DNA of 64,000 nt from Blastobasis lacticolella. Its lineage: Eukaryota; Arthropoda; Insecta; Lepidoptera; Blastobasidae. Both the position numbers and the translations under genes were made by a program. Of this stretch, positions 46,166 to 57,685 are shown piece by piece (the stretch's first letter is position 1; every line of letters starts with the position of its first letter). The notes under the pieces were generated by a model, which was not told where the DNA came from, searched no databases, and was given only the letters and a program-made list of their open reading frames with translations. Location of the stretch: assembly GCA_905147135.1 (NCBI GenBank), contig LR990056.1, positions 9,992,001-10,056,000 on the forward strand. Reading direction: 5' to 3'.

Positions 46166-47883
46166 TCACAAGAGCTGATTGGCACCGTGATGGTATATGA
46201 TAAAAAAAATTATACCTAAATGGGATTAAATAATAGACTGCGTCGAAGAAGCAAGCGCGTTGATGTCTTTTCTATTACAATTTTGAAAGTGGATTAAAGT
46301 GGGCCCGAATCAATGATGGAGAAAAGCTTATTATAGTTTAGTATGATCTTATAGTGGAAAATGTTGGTAATTTTTCTATATTCTTGGTGGTTATTACAAC
46401 ACGCGCTTTTTTGTTTACATTATCGCACTCGTGATATAATTATAAATCCATGGAAAACAGTTTCCCATGTACATATATAACACCCAACATCGCCAAATTA
46501 CTTGGCCACCTGCCTGCTCATTATTGAAACTCCTCTACTGTATCAGAAGAGTGTACAACTAAAAATGATAACCCAGCCTGTATACGAAACGTTTACACAT
46601 ACGCGCGAACCAGCATTCCCCGGGGCAGCAATTGCGTTCAGATTGCGAATTAAAAACCAGCCCGCCTGCTTCTCTAAGGCTAATAGTTAGAAAAAGCCTT
46701 AGCTAACCAACGAGCAATAACCCCTGCAGGCAAGGCCAACTTGGGGTCCGCTGTGGATTAGAAAATAATTTGTATGTAATCTTTTTGTCCGTTTGTTTGT
46801 TAATATTCGTGTATTGACTACCAATTTAGCAGACGGCTTTTTAAATATATGGCGACGAAACAAATAAACATTTAAAAACACAAATGCATGGGTAAATCGA
46901 TTTTCTGAGTATGAGACCGACAAATTACATATAACACGGCAAGAGGCAACATTAATTCTTCACACAGTAACAAAAACAAAAACAAAAAAGGTAAATAACA
47001 AAATAAAGTATTGCTAATACATTGAAAGACAATCAATTGAAAAAAAACGACCTAAAAACCATCAAATTAGAATGCATTATTTAGCCGGGTGCACATAATT
47101 TAATTTTATTTAAATTATACTCTTTTACCAACTATAAAACTGACATACTCGTAGTAATTGATTTTTGTCAGTTTTATTGGCAAATCCATGCTCACTAACG
47201 CGGAACAAACGTGTAATTAGAAAGTTATCTCTTAAAAACAAGCATCTCGATAATTATCCGTATATATCGTCAGTAGTTATGGTATTTTAAAACGATATAA
47301 ATATTTATGATTAATTCTAACTTCATATTGACCAGATTTGAACTAAGCGGAACCGAGCTTGCTAACTGAACTAACTGTAGTTGATAACACCTTTCTTTCT
47401 ATGGCGATTCGTTTAGATCATATTGGTATTAACATATTCTACATGAGGCTTACTACAAGTAGGTAACAACATTTTGTAGGTAGGTAGTAGCTTAACGTTG
47501 TGTTGTCTATAGACTACGTTATTCACAAATATACAAGAATAGCGCATAAATTCGGTACTAGATGAAGCGAAGAAAATAAATACAGTATAAACAGCATTAT
47601 TGGTATATACCAATAATAGAAAGGTAATTAAAGAATGCCTATTGTTACGAACACTTGCGATATACGATGAGTTAAACAATAGTAAACGCAATTTTTCAGG
47701 CATGTACGGATTTATATTGGTATAATTATAAATTAAACTGTTAGTCTCATTCTAACTGATGGTAAGATATAACATACTTTGTCTTAAAATTAGTCCGAAC
47801 CGGAATTATACATATTTTAATGATCATGAATTATTTGAGTACTAATTCAAAAAATACATTAACACTAAAGTAATATAATCTCG

Positions 47884-48105
47884 AAGCCGTGTAGTGTCAG
47901 GTAGAGTAGAAAAGCACCAACCAACCCCTTACACTCGTGGTTGTCGTACATGGGTACTAATGTTTTCGAGGCAAACGATCTAGTCTCCGTAGGCTGGAAA
48001 ATGGGCAGCATCGTTTTCTATTGTTATATGAATAACCTTCCCTTTCGTAGGAGAGACCTTAAGACCTAAAGTTGACTGTTATGGGCTGTGATGATTATGA
48101 TGAAT
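47884..48105 (+). mobile_element. Dispersed repeat family C, internally deleted
   Basis: GCACCAACCAACCCCTTACA, CTAATGTTTTCGAGGCAAAC, GGCTGGAAAATGGGCAGCAT, then a jump to ATAACCTTCCCTTTCGTAGG. Located in intron 2. Confidence 0.65.
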
Positions 48106-48477
48106 ACAATTTCGTACAGAAATATCTTTATCGCGAGACAAAAACAAATTATAGGTAATGAAGTTTATAAATCTCTCGAGAGAGAGTTTCTCTACAAATA
48201 AATAAAAAATAGGAGCCCCTAAGAATCAAATATTGACCAGACCTATCACAAACGGATCCAGTGGCCATCTAAGCTGTGTATTGATGGCACCCTCCGAGTA
48301 TGGCGATAGTTCCACTCTAGGGGATATAGGTAAAGCTTGTATACTACGTTATAAAATTTTATTCGTTTTGCTTAGTCGGGTTTGTCTGCACTGGCTAGTT
48401 CAAACCGCTTTTCATCCTACTATACCTATTTTGTAATGAGGAGATTTTGGATTAATGTCTTCCTACACCTATCTCAA

Positions 48478-48572
48478 AGGCCGGTATGGCAGTCGCGACT
48501 ACTAAGGTGTAGCGGTGAGTACTTACCATCAGGTGGCCTGCTTGCTCGGTCGAGTCCTTCTATTATAAAATA
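48478..48572 (+). mobile_element. Helitron-like end fragment
   Basis: GGCCGGTATGGCAGTCGCGA, then ACTTACCATCAGGTGGCC, TGCTTGCTCG and TCCTTCTATTATAAAATAAT, the usual shape of the lepidopteran Lep1-type end. Confidence 0.55.
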
Positions 48573-48590
48573 ATGAAAACTATAAAATAA

Positions 48591-48878
48591 TCATCTTCTC
48601 GTTAATGTCCGTGTAATGCTCTCGCGTACGAAGGCCCGGAACCGCCTTGTTCATGATCCAGGATTTATCTGATCAGGTCATTACAGTTTAGCGACTTCCA
48701 TCTGATCTCTGTAACTCTACTACCAGGGGAAGCTGACTGATCATGGTTACATTCAGTCGCCTGAATGCGCAAGTTTTATCAAAATATTTTCCCCCATCGT
48801 TAGAGTATATTTTAAAAGAATTAGTAACAAGTCTCTCGCTTACAAGGCGGATACCTTAACCTCTCGGCCACCGAAGCT
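48591..48878 (-). mobile_element. SINE family A, diverged near full-length copy
   Basis: Located in intron 2 of the PTB gene. TCATCTTCTCGTTAATGTCC, GTTCATGATCCAGGATTTAT, GACTTCCATCTGATCTCTGT, and head CTCGCTTACAAGGCGGATAC with ACCTCTCGGCCACCGA. Confidence 0.7.
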
Positions 48879-50277
48879 CCAAAATAATGAAGACTAATTT
48901 TTATAATGAAGACTTACATTCTTGTTCAGAAACCTTACTATGAGGTCTCACAGTGCACGGGAACGCACAGCGTTCCAACTCACAATACTGGTGTAGCAAT
49001 CTGCACTACTCGTCCGTCGAAATGAACGCGTAGATACAAAGATCTTGGACCATATAACTTATGGTGCAAGTTCTCCTGGATAAGGGAGCGAGCAAAATTG
49101 ACCAATCATTGAGTCGTATTGAACGCAGTGCGTTTACTTAGCATAGAGCTGCTAATGAGTACTATAAGAACGCATAGTAAAGCCACGTTATTACAAGTAT
49201 TATTTGTGATGCGGGTGTCAGTTTCCAACATAAATCGGTGTTCAATTCACAAAGAATGTATTCATGAGAAATATTAACTTTCTAACAAAGCTGACACACT
49301 GATTCGCTGGCTTGTTCTCCATTTGGAACAAAGGTTAGCTCGGCGACCTCTTCACGGAGTCTTTAAGGCCTCGATTCGCCGGCCCATATAAATAGCATAC
49401 AATAAACAGAAACATAGGACCAGTATCTATTTGATTCCTAAGAGAGAGGCGCTCAAAATGCATTCTACGTGCAATTATGTACTAAGAGAGTTAGTTCCGT
49501 TTACCGCCACCAGATTAACTATTGTTCGATGCTTGGCACGTTATCCATCATCACCTTTCGTTTTCCATAGACGTGAATAGGCATGCGTTTTGTGAATAGA
49601 AATCGTGGTTGTATCATAAAATATCTCATTGGCAGATCCGTATTATGTTTGGACTTATAAAATGTATTCGATGACATTAAACAGCCGTTGGTTGTTTATT
49701 TTAAGCTTTGGATTCTATTGTCTGATTTTTGGGGTTCCACAGAAGGCGAACCCATTTCTATTTGTCTGTCGCAGGGCTCTATTTTTATAACAAAACCTCA
49801 AAGTAATTTCTAACTAGGTACTTTATGTTCGTGTCAAACGGGCTTGAAATGACCTGATTTATGTTGCAAATGCAGCTCATTCATGAAACAAAATCCCCAA
49901 AAAAGATATCTAATTCGTAGGTCTAATTCGAATCTATCAATAAATGCAATTATTTATTTGTAACTAGCCTTTGACCTATTATTGGCTTTGTTTATTTTTT
50001 GCAGTTATAAAATGGCTCATGTCCTTCCCCATTGGCACCTTATTGCCGATTTTTATGCATGATTTAAATCTTTAATTTCGCATGAATAAAATATGGTTGG
50101 ATTGTAATTGTGTGACCTTACGGACTTACTATGTGTACTTCTGTAGTAAGTAGTAAGTATACACCTTGTACGAACCCCTTTGACTGCATTTCTAATCTCA
50201 CTAGAAGGCAACCTACTTTTATTTATTTCCGCAATATTTGTAAGAAATCTACCTAATACATTTTCCTATTTCGCAAC

Positions 50278-50664
50278 ACTCCGCGCTGTCCTTTCTCCGG
50301 GTACATCACGTACGATTGTCTTGCGTTTCATTTTGACAGTTCTTTAACATTTTTTGTTTCTCAGACCGCTAAAAAAGCATTCGCAATTACTTTCACCGGA
50401 TCGCCGCCGGCGGGTTTGGCTAAAAAAGTATTCTTTGACGTCCACAATGAAGCACGTTTGGGTGTTAAAAATCGTATCAATGCCCTGTTAACAAGCCGTG
50501 AAGGGGAAATTAAAAACGTAGCGTATTGGTGGTGCTTTTTGTGTTTTACACTGTGGACGCTACGCTCTAAGAAATTGAATTGGGCTCTGATGAAGGCTCT
50601 CAGCACATCTAACATCGCCGTCTCAGCTATCGGGAAGTGGGTCAAATTAACCTGCAAGATTTGA
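50278..50664. other. Unexplained segment open on both strands
   Basis: The plus strand is open for about 125 codons up to a TGA at 50662-50664. The minus strand is open for 98 codons (50361-50657). A pyrimidine tract ending TTTCTCAG stands at 50357-50364. Neither translation is recognised. It lies in intron 2 of the PTB gene and could be an exon, a decayed gene copy, or an unnamed repeat. Confidence 0.35.
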
Positions 50665-50688
50665 CCTGAACATTCATAAAAGCTGTAA

Positions 50689-50828
50689 TAATAATATGTA
50701 TAACAAGTACGTATTTAAAAATATATAAGTAGTTTGTCGGTTTCCAGGCACCCATAACACAAGCTTGCTTACTTTGAAGCTAGATTGAGCTGTGTGAATT
50801 GTCCAAGCATATTTATTATTATTTATTA
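50689..50828 (+). mobile_element. SINE family B, 3' half
   Basis: ATAACAAGTACGTATTT, ATATAAGTAGTTTGTCGGTT, CACCCATAACACAAGC, GCTAGATTGAGCTGTGTGAA and an ATTTATTATTATT tail. It starts about 25 bp after the stop of the unexplained open frame at 50278-50664. Confidence 0.65.
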
Positions 50829-51734
50829 TATTCTAAAAGCTTGCAAAAAGATATTTCGAATACAGATATCGTGGATCAATCAATGAAGATCTTTAGTTAG
50901 ATAGATACTCGGGACATTATAGTAATCAAGGCTCAACCTTGACATTCGAGCATCGCTTGTATGCAGTTATTCGTAATTGTTCTTTATCTACATGCCGAAT
51001 CATTTATCTACGTGCCGAGTCAAGGGTGATCGCTTAATTATCTTCATTATAGGGACGATTTTACTGATTATGAAGTAAATATAAAACTTAAACAATCCAT
51101 AAATTATTTGTTTTTTCTTTCTAGTAAATACGAAAATATAAATAAAGCAGGATCAATAATAATGTTCACAATCAAATAAATAAGATCATTATAATTTTAT
51201 TGATCATAGATATTCAAATAGAATTAGATGTTGTGACGTCATTCCACAGGTTCGGATCAAGATGGCGGCGTACTATAGGAGATCGGTTGTACCATCCCTT
51301 GTCTTCATTATACTTCGATCAAGCGAGGCCCATTACATATCCTCCAATCGATCATCATATTTATTTATTTATTTTTCACAGTTTTACAGCATATAAATTA
51401 TGTTTAAAAATGTTACATTGTGTAGTTTACGTAGGTGTCACTTAACCAGACTTCTACGTATTGGGAGTTCTAGAATTTACTTACAGCAGTTAAGCGGCAG
51501 ATTGGCCATATACGAGTCTGTTTTCGGCAAACCTCGTGGAGTCGCAGCCTTGACTTTAAAATGTCGGCATTCCGTCACTTAGCGCTAGTGCGAATCGTGA
51601 TCGTAGAATGAGCATCCTATTGCGACGCTACGTTCAATCCTTTTTTATAAACCGTAGTAGTCAATATATGGAAATTTTTATATTGGTACCTTCACGGTTT
51701 GTGCGAATTTACATAAATGTTTGTCTTCCTGAAT

Positions 51735-52080
51735 ACAGGGTGCGCCACTCGTAGTGTTACCAATGGAAAATGCTATAATTTTGTAAATTTTTAGTTTATT
51801 TGGTTAATACCTTTATTATATCAAAGAAAACATGTCTAATTTGAATAAAAATAGATTATTCACCATTAACTCGGATAACAGCATCGAGTCTATTCATATC
51901 CCGAAGAATTCGCTCGCTACATGAATGCGGTCTGATGGCAATTTGTCCCATTCTTATCAAAGAGCGATCTTTAAAGCATCAGCTGTGTCATATTGTTTAG
52001 CTGATACTTTGGCCTTGCGAATGGAAAACTTGGGAAAATCCATTGGGTTTGTGTCCCTTGATTCCAATTTCCCATTACAA
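51735..52080 (-). pseudogene. Tc1/mariner-like transposase remnant with one terminal end
   Basis: With at least one frameshift and stops, the minus strand shows NPMDFPKFSIRKAKVSAKQY, then ALKIAL..EWDKLPSDRIHV and a final LDAVIRVNGE. This is the C-terminus of Tc1/mariner-type transposases, including the D-L-N-P-M-D-F context just after the last catalytic residue. The element ends at ACAGGGTGCGCCACTCGTAG (51737), preceded by TA, a plausible terminal inverted repeat next to a TA target. The N-terminal two-thirds and the other end are missing. Non-functional. Confidence 0.65.
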
Positions 52081-52284
52081 AAATTTATTAATTAGGTCTT
52101 GGGATTAGGCTTTTAGGTCGATTTGGTAACGGCACGGGAATAACATCAACCAGTTACACCGTCTGGTGAAGTGATGGTCAATGAATGTCCGACAAGCTAA
52201 TAAGTCCAAACTCTTTGTGTCGTAGTAGTATTTATTATCTTTTACTGTAGTATAACATACAAAAACAGTATCTAAGAATTGGAC

Positions 52285-52522
52285 GTTTGGACAAATTCGC
52301 ATAGCGCCGTCTAGCCCCAACGTAAGCAAAGCTTGTGTCGCGGGTGTTAGATGACTGATAAACTACTTATATACTTTTTAATACATAGGTACTTATTATA
52401 CATACTACGCCCAGACCCGTAACAGAAATTAAAATTCATCATATTAATTTCTGCTCGGACGGGAATGGAACCCTGGACCTCCGCGTGGCAGACATGCATG
52501 TTAACCAACTGAACCCTTCTGT
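52285..52522 (-). mobile_element. SINE family B, full length
   Basis: ACAAATTCGCATAGCGCCGT, CTAGCCCCAACGTAAGC, CCGTAACAGAAATTAAAATT, and a head with GGAACCCTGGACCTCCGCGT and GTTAACCAACTGAACC. Confidence 0.7.
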
Positions 52523-52913
52523 TCGTCCAAATTAATATTGCTATTTATACCTACGTTTACAAACGTAAACATTAGCAATTTGTGAAGATACATAACATTA
52601 TTGTCGTTCCATACAAAACGTGTAAAAAGCCCCGTACCACGTGCACTATAATAACTATGCAAGCAAATGTCGGCTTCGCGTAATAGCTTACGCGGCAGAT
52701 GTAAATATTATCGATTACAATATTGTTAAATACCATTGTTGAGCTCAATTGCTAATTGCCTCACCGAAAGGTCACACTGCAGATGTTGTACCTGATGGCA
52801 AAGGTCGAAATAGACGCACCAAGAATTTTGCAGCCTTCTTTATTGATAGGTTTAGCCTCCTGACTAGAATTTCAATAACGACTCTTTGGGTTTAAATATG
52901 AAAAAATAAATAT

Positions 52914-53147
52914 GCTTGGGCAATTCACATAGCGCCATCTAGCGCCAAAGTAAGCGAAGCTTGTTTTATGGGTGCCAGATAACTGATAAACAACTTATGT
53001 ACTTTTAAATACATACTTATTTTAGGTACAAGGAAATTAAAATTCATCATTTCAATTTCTGCTAGGCCAGGAACCCGGGACCCATGCGTGACAGACCAAA
53101 CAAACACAAACGTGCGATGTTAACCAACTGAACCACTTAGGTCGTCA
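52914..53147 (-). mobile_element. SINE family B, full length with an insertion in its head
   Basis: GCAATTCACATAGCGCCATC, TCATCATTTCAATTTCTGCT, and a head GACCCATGCGTGACAGACC..GTTAACCAACTGAACCACTT interrupted by an AAACAAACACAAACG-type insert. It lies 390 bp after another copy in the same orientation. Confidence 0.7.
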
Positions 53148-53179
53148 AACTATCGTATAACTTCTTAAGTTTCTGTCTT

Positions 53180-53470
53180 ATGATCCTAACGATTAACCAC
53201 GGCTAATGCCAGGGTCCACTTTCCTACTTTTCCTTCTACACTTCGTTCGGTCTTTAGCATCCACCTCAAATATATAAATCCATCGCTACTTGAGCTACCC
53301 ACGGGACTTTTTTCCTAATACAGGTTTAGGCGTTTCCACGTATTCCTGGAAATGACACAGCACATGACCAAACCAGCGCAGGCGAGCCTTTTCATTCTTA
53401 TTGAGATATCTCACGCAATACATGCAATAGTACCTTGTCCCCATATCTTAAGACCACATAGGGTCTTCAT
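53180..53470 (-). pseudogene. Degenerate LINE reverse-transcriptase tail and 3' region
   Basis: On the minus strand, NEKARLRWFGHVLCHFQEY near 53330-53395 matches the R-L-R-W-F/W-G-H-V motif found at the C-terminus of insect non-LTR reverse transcriptases. Stops and frameshifts follow. Confidence 0.5.
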
Positions 53471-53474
53471 AGTA

Positions 53475-54750
53475 AAGAAAGAAAAAAAGGGAGACATGCC
53501 GTTGTGAAACTGTCCTTTACAAAACCTACTCTTATTTACAAATTTAAAAATACACCAAATGTTACAAATGTTATGTTATAAACACGTTTTACAATTATAA
53601 TAAGTTTAGTATTGTATTGTATTTATTTATTCATCTACGGTTACACTGAGGTCTCTTACATAATAATATTAAAATAAAATTATAAATTTACATTTCACAT
53701 TACAATGTCAAGATCAACAATAATCACTGCGTACAATAACACTTAATGATAAATGAAGAACTGTAATTTATTCATAAAACAGACAAAATGAAAGGATATT
53801 TACAATGAAAAAAAATAAGAGAAAAATCATAAAAAGCACTAAACATCCACACCGCTGCGCCCTGGAATGTGCCCAGAAACCTGGTTGCGTTACCTCGTTG
53901 AATTGCAATGCTTATTCTCTGACTGTGGTATTTATTAGTCTTTCATAAAATTCAAAAAAAACTTTTTAGCACTATAGCCTCACGACCCCAAACGGCTGAA
54001 ATAAAAAAATACTGGGTTAGGCTTTGGAATAAGTGGAACAACATTTCTCTCGAAATGTTCAGTATATTTGTGCTAACTTACCACCACACGTAACTACATA
54101 TTTGTTTCTAAGTACCTATTACATAATTCCATATCTTATTTATTATCGTCTATCTATAGGTATGTGGGTGTGGTTAATTTATGACTCATACACGTCACCG
54201 TTATGTCAAGTAAGATGTAGTATGATTTGAATGCAACAGCGTAACAAGCATCTGAATAAACAAACTAGTTCCCCACAATGTATTTAGATCAAGCATGCTG
54301 TGACATTATTATTGTAATGGAAATGAATCGCATTAATAAATAATTAGGCGCTTTATTCTTGTGCAATGTGATTGTAGTAAGCTCTTACGAATATCTACCT
54401 ACATTCCTTAGGGTATCCATTTACATTGCTAATTAGTTATAATCCATCATACTGTAACATAATATTGTACCACCATTCAGGTCGGTTTAATATTGAGTAG
54501 TAAAATACCGTCATGGGGTGCCAATCGGCTCCCGGAGGAAGGTTTTTAATTTTGTTTTTCGGAATGAATTTTTTAAATCACATTGGCAATACCGAAAGGG
54601 TACGGTACAACAATAAGGAAAATCAGCAACATGTATCAAAATATCGAATTTTTCATGACGAAAATCGAAATTGGAAACCGTTCGAATCGAGGCGAGCGAT
54701 ACAAAAATAGAACTTGATACTGTTCAGCATGGGTTCCCAGTGGAAGAACG
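53475..54750 (+). other. Intron 2, non-coding
   Basis: AT-rich with a probable LINE-like end at 53610-53900 (ATTGTATTGTATTTATTTAT start). No exon signal. Confidence 0.45.
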
Positions 54751-54754
54751 GAAG

Positions 54755-54800
54755 ACCTTGGTGAACCTCGCTTCACCAACGGTATTAGGAAGCACATCTA
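54755..54800 (-). repeat. Fragment of the same unnamed repeat
   Basis: On the minus strand it reads CCTAATACCGTTGGTGAAGC then GAGGTTCACC, matching 46090-46125. Confidence 0.4.
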
Positions 54801-54871
54801 ATGGCCAACTCTTTCTTACGAAGTTTCATTAGCCTGAAAGTTAACCAACATCAGCGTGCGTTGGTTCACAT

Positions 54872-55018
54872 CACATAAACAGCCGACAAAACTCCACTGC
54901 TGGACTACCTCAGTGTGTGTTCATCTCACGCTTGGCAGACTGTCTGGAGACCGCAATGTTGCAGAAACGCAACAGAATACGCTGCTGTACATTTTCAGGC
55001 CTACGGAGGCGGCAACAA
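54872..55018 (-). mobile_element. Dispersed repeat family C, decayed
   Basis: CAAAACTCCACTGCTGGACT, CACGCTTGGCAGACTGTCTG and ATTTTCAGGCCTACGGAGGC keep the family order. Confidence 0.45.
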
Positions 55019-55034
55019 TATATGGTCGCCCTTT

Positions 55035-55281
55035 TTAACTCCCGCCGGAAATAATGGGGTGGTTGACGTGTGTATCTGTGGCTTTGCGTATCTGTCTGTG
55101 GCATCGTAACTCCCGAACAGATGGACTGATATGAATGTGGTTTTCTCTATTTGAAAACCAGTTTAATCGTAGTGGTTCTTATTTTTATGGTTTCGTTAAA
55201 AATTGTTCTATAGTTTAGAAAATATTTGAGTTTAAGTAAACTAGGCCGGGGTTTATCCGACTTTTTCTGTCGGTTAGGTTG
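55035..55281 (+). mobile_element. Dispersed repeat family F
   Basis: AACTCCCGCCGGAAATAATG, GGGTGGTTGACGTGTGTATC, GAGTTTAAGTAAACTAGGCC, ending in CCGACTTTTTCTGTCGG (55257-55273). A perfect 16-bp hairpin follows 28 bp later. Confidence 0.6.
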
Positions 55282-55301
55282 TGCGATACTCATCATGAGT
55301 C

Positions 55302-55337
55302 TAGGGGGCATTCTGTGACACCACAGAATGCCCCCTA
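55302..55337. repeat. Perfect 16-bp-stem hairpin with 4-nt loop
   Basis: TAGGGGGCATTCTGTG, loop ACAC, then its exact complement. GC-rich for this region and located just beyond a family F repeat, inside intron 2 of the PTB gene. Confidence 0.8.
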
Positions 55338-55645
55338 CACTGTTGATTTCAAACAACAAAAATTTGTGACAACGACCACCTAGCCAAATCATTGCAGTAA
55401 CTACCGTTCATAACTACTACAAACATTAATATGAAACAAAAATTCACCTCCTTCAATGCGTTTTCACTTCCAAAGTAATAATTTCTGACGTACATGGCTT
55501 GTTTCCAAAATTGGATCGTTTCACAAAGTAACGGTCTCATTCGACATGTTTACTCATATTGCCTCCCATAATTACCTCTAAACCAGTATCGGAGCAGTAG
55601 GCCAAGTACAGTCGGCGTCAAATACAGCTGATCATTATAGTTATA

Positions 55646-55858
55646 GTATGCCAAGTGGTTTCCGGCAGAATAGAATAGTACCAACCCCTTACACTTATGG
55701 GTATCATATAAGGCGACTAGTGTTTTCGAGACAAAAGATCTCCGTAGGCTGGGAAATGGGCAGCAGCGTTTTCCATTTTTATATTTATAGCACTGCGATG
55801 TCCAACCCGCCTGCCAAGCGTGGAGATTATGGCAATAACCTCTCCTTTCGTGAGGTTT
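55646..55858 (+). mobile_element. Dispersed repeat family C, 3' truncated
   Basis: TTTCCGGCAGAATAGAATAG, TACCAACCCCTTACACTTAT, GGGAAATGGGCAGCAGCGTT and CCAACCCGCCTGCCAAGCGT, ending at TCTCCTTTCGTGAGG. Confidence 0.65.
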
Positions 55859-57107
55859 GCCTAATATTCTGTACTATCGGACACTACACACTGAGTAGTA
55901 GGTATATTTAAAGCCGACTGTACCGCTCATATGAGCGTTCGAATCTTGCCTCTTGCATCACAAGTTGCGAGTTATTTCAGTGAGAATGTTGATATGCCAG
56001 TGATGGTGGTGGCTGCACTCGTAATTGACATAAAAGGCTTGGTTTCCGTCCATAGCGTAATAGGGACCGATGTTTTGAGGCTAATGAGTGATCGAGATTG
56101 GACACGGTGCATATTTATGCAAATTGGAACTTAAATTATATGGTTATTAGGTCCTTTTTTGTTTAATGTGGAGTTTGATTGAAAGTCGTTGAGGTGACTA
56201 TTTCTTACGTACTCCAAATAATTGTCAATAACTATTAAGTAGGTACGCTCTTGCTTTATGTACCTAAAAAAAACTGATACTTATTTAATTTACCTAAACA
56301 ATGAAGCTTAAAATATGCTAAGCTTAATCTCTAAATCACATTCTTAAAATTCTTATTATTAATTGTTCGTGTCGTCCTACCTTACGTCTACATCACCTCA
56401 AAATCCGTGAAAACTTCATTGCCTTATTATACTGTAGCTTTTTTGCACCACCTGCCTTTGTCGACCTGTCGTATATTCTTCTAGTAGCATAAAGCTTTAG
56501 TATCAATTTCTATACCATGACCGATGAAGACGATGCACAAGGTAATGGAAAAATAAAAAGAGAGACTTTCAATATCAGAGTAGATACTCCCTACTTTTAA
56601 AACAACAACAGAGCGCACTCTTGCTTTGACCTCCTTAGGTAACCGATAACCATCTCACTATCTCCCTAACAATATCGGGCATCAAGCGACAGGCTGGGTG
56701 CTGTCAACGTTCAACTTTGACATTCACCGGCGCAACTCCATGACGTAACAAGTAACAGCTTTAGTCACGGGCGGACTAGATTTGGTAATATCGACTATCG
56801 AAGGGCCCCTGTTACCGTGCTGTTTGTACGTTCGGCACGATCAAGAGACACGTTTTCGTGGCTTTGTAATTGATAAGTTGCGCCCTCGACGGCATTTGGC
56901 AAGCACCAAGTGCGATGAAATGTGTGCTTGTTATGAGTCGGGTGCGATTGTGCTAGCGGTCGTCTAGTGAATGCATAAAAACTGTTATGAAATACAGTAG
57001 CAGAAACTGAGTTCGTTTTCTTGTCACACGACAGTTTGTACTTGACAGAGTCTCCATTATCATCCTAGCGATTATTCCCGACTTACGTCAGGGTCCCAAT
57101 TTGGCAG

Positions 57108-57275
57108 GGTATGCTTCGCAGGTAAGCTAGCACAAGTGTACGCGCGAGAGCGATAAGTGAGAAAAGGCGCGACATAGACCCTGCTATTTCTTTAATCTTA
57201 CTTTTGAGTAATCTTAAATAAACGCTCACTCGCGGCGCAAGCTATGTCGCGAACATTGTTGTGCTAACCGTGCTG
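57108..57275 (+). mobile_element. MITE-like element, GCGCGAC family, copy 2
   Basis: AAGCTAGCACAAGTGTACGC at the left and TTGTTGTGCTAACCGTGCTG at the right are imperfect inverted repeats. The interior has AGTGAGAAAAGGCGCGACAT and CGCGGCGCAAGCTATGTCGC. It ends about 150 bp upstream of exon 3 of the PTB gene. Confidence 0.65.
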
Positions 57276-57425
57276 GGCATCGTTTCGCAGCGACGGTCTA
57301 TGCCTGGATGCATTCTTTTGACCCACCCCACCTTTCAGATTTCTAGACAAAATATCTTTAAAAGTATAGACGAATAACAACAAACAAAACACACAACTCA
57401 CAATCTCTATCTCCTTTGCTCACAG

Positions 57426-57685
57426 ATGCGACTCGGACCACACAGCCGACATGCTGTACACGCATCTCCTAGCCCTGATTGAGAGGCCAGAGAACCAGAA
57501 GAAGTTTGCCGACATCGAGCGCAAACTACAAATGAGGGGCGCCCTGCCCTCCTCAAAGAAACCTCCGGACTCCTCCCTTGGAAGCGAGGTCTCTAGAGAG
57601 TCCGACTCGGGAAGCAACGAGGAGCGATGCGTCGCCAATTTGTACGACAGCCTAGCCGCAGAGCTCAAACAGAAACTGTCTACAG
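57426..57685 (+). CDS. PTB/PID-domain protein, third coding exon (residues 116-203)
   Basis: The acceptor is TCCTTTGCTCACAG at 57412-57425 and the donor TCTACAG|GTAAAA at 57685/57686. The first base completes the Arg codon split across a 15.8-kb intron; the join reads HAYR-CDSDHTAD, as expected where a PTB domain runs from its last strand into the C-terminal helix. The helix follows (MLYTHLLALIERPENQ, then KKFADIERKL), closing the PTB domain near residue 155. After it comes a serine-rich, acidic linker (SSKKPPDSSLGSEVSRESD) with many possible phosphorylation sites, then a short predicted helix NLYDSLAAELKQKL. The exon ends one base into a Gly codon. No function beyond a PTB adaptor can be supported. 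Confidence 0.9.

Larger units (their letters stand above)
42180..47880 (+). other. Intron 2 of the PTB gene, left and middle part
   Basis: Besides the SINE and Helitron-like copies listed, no second gene is evident. A GC-rich patch at 45290-45425 and another around 43195-43430 are unexplained. Confidence 0.5.

Noticed and set aside
57108..57275. CG-rich block before exon 3 as a promoter or CpG island
   Set aside because: The same block occurs at 62475 and 1118 with inverted ends, so it is a MITE-like repeat.
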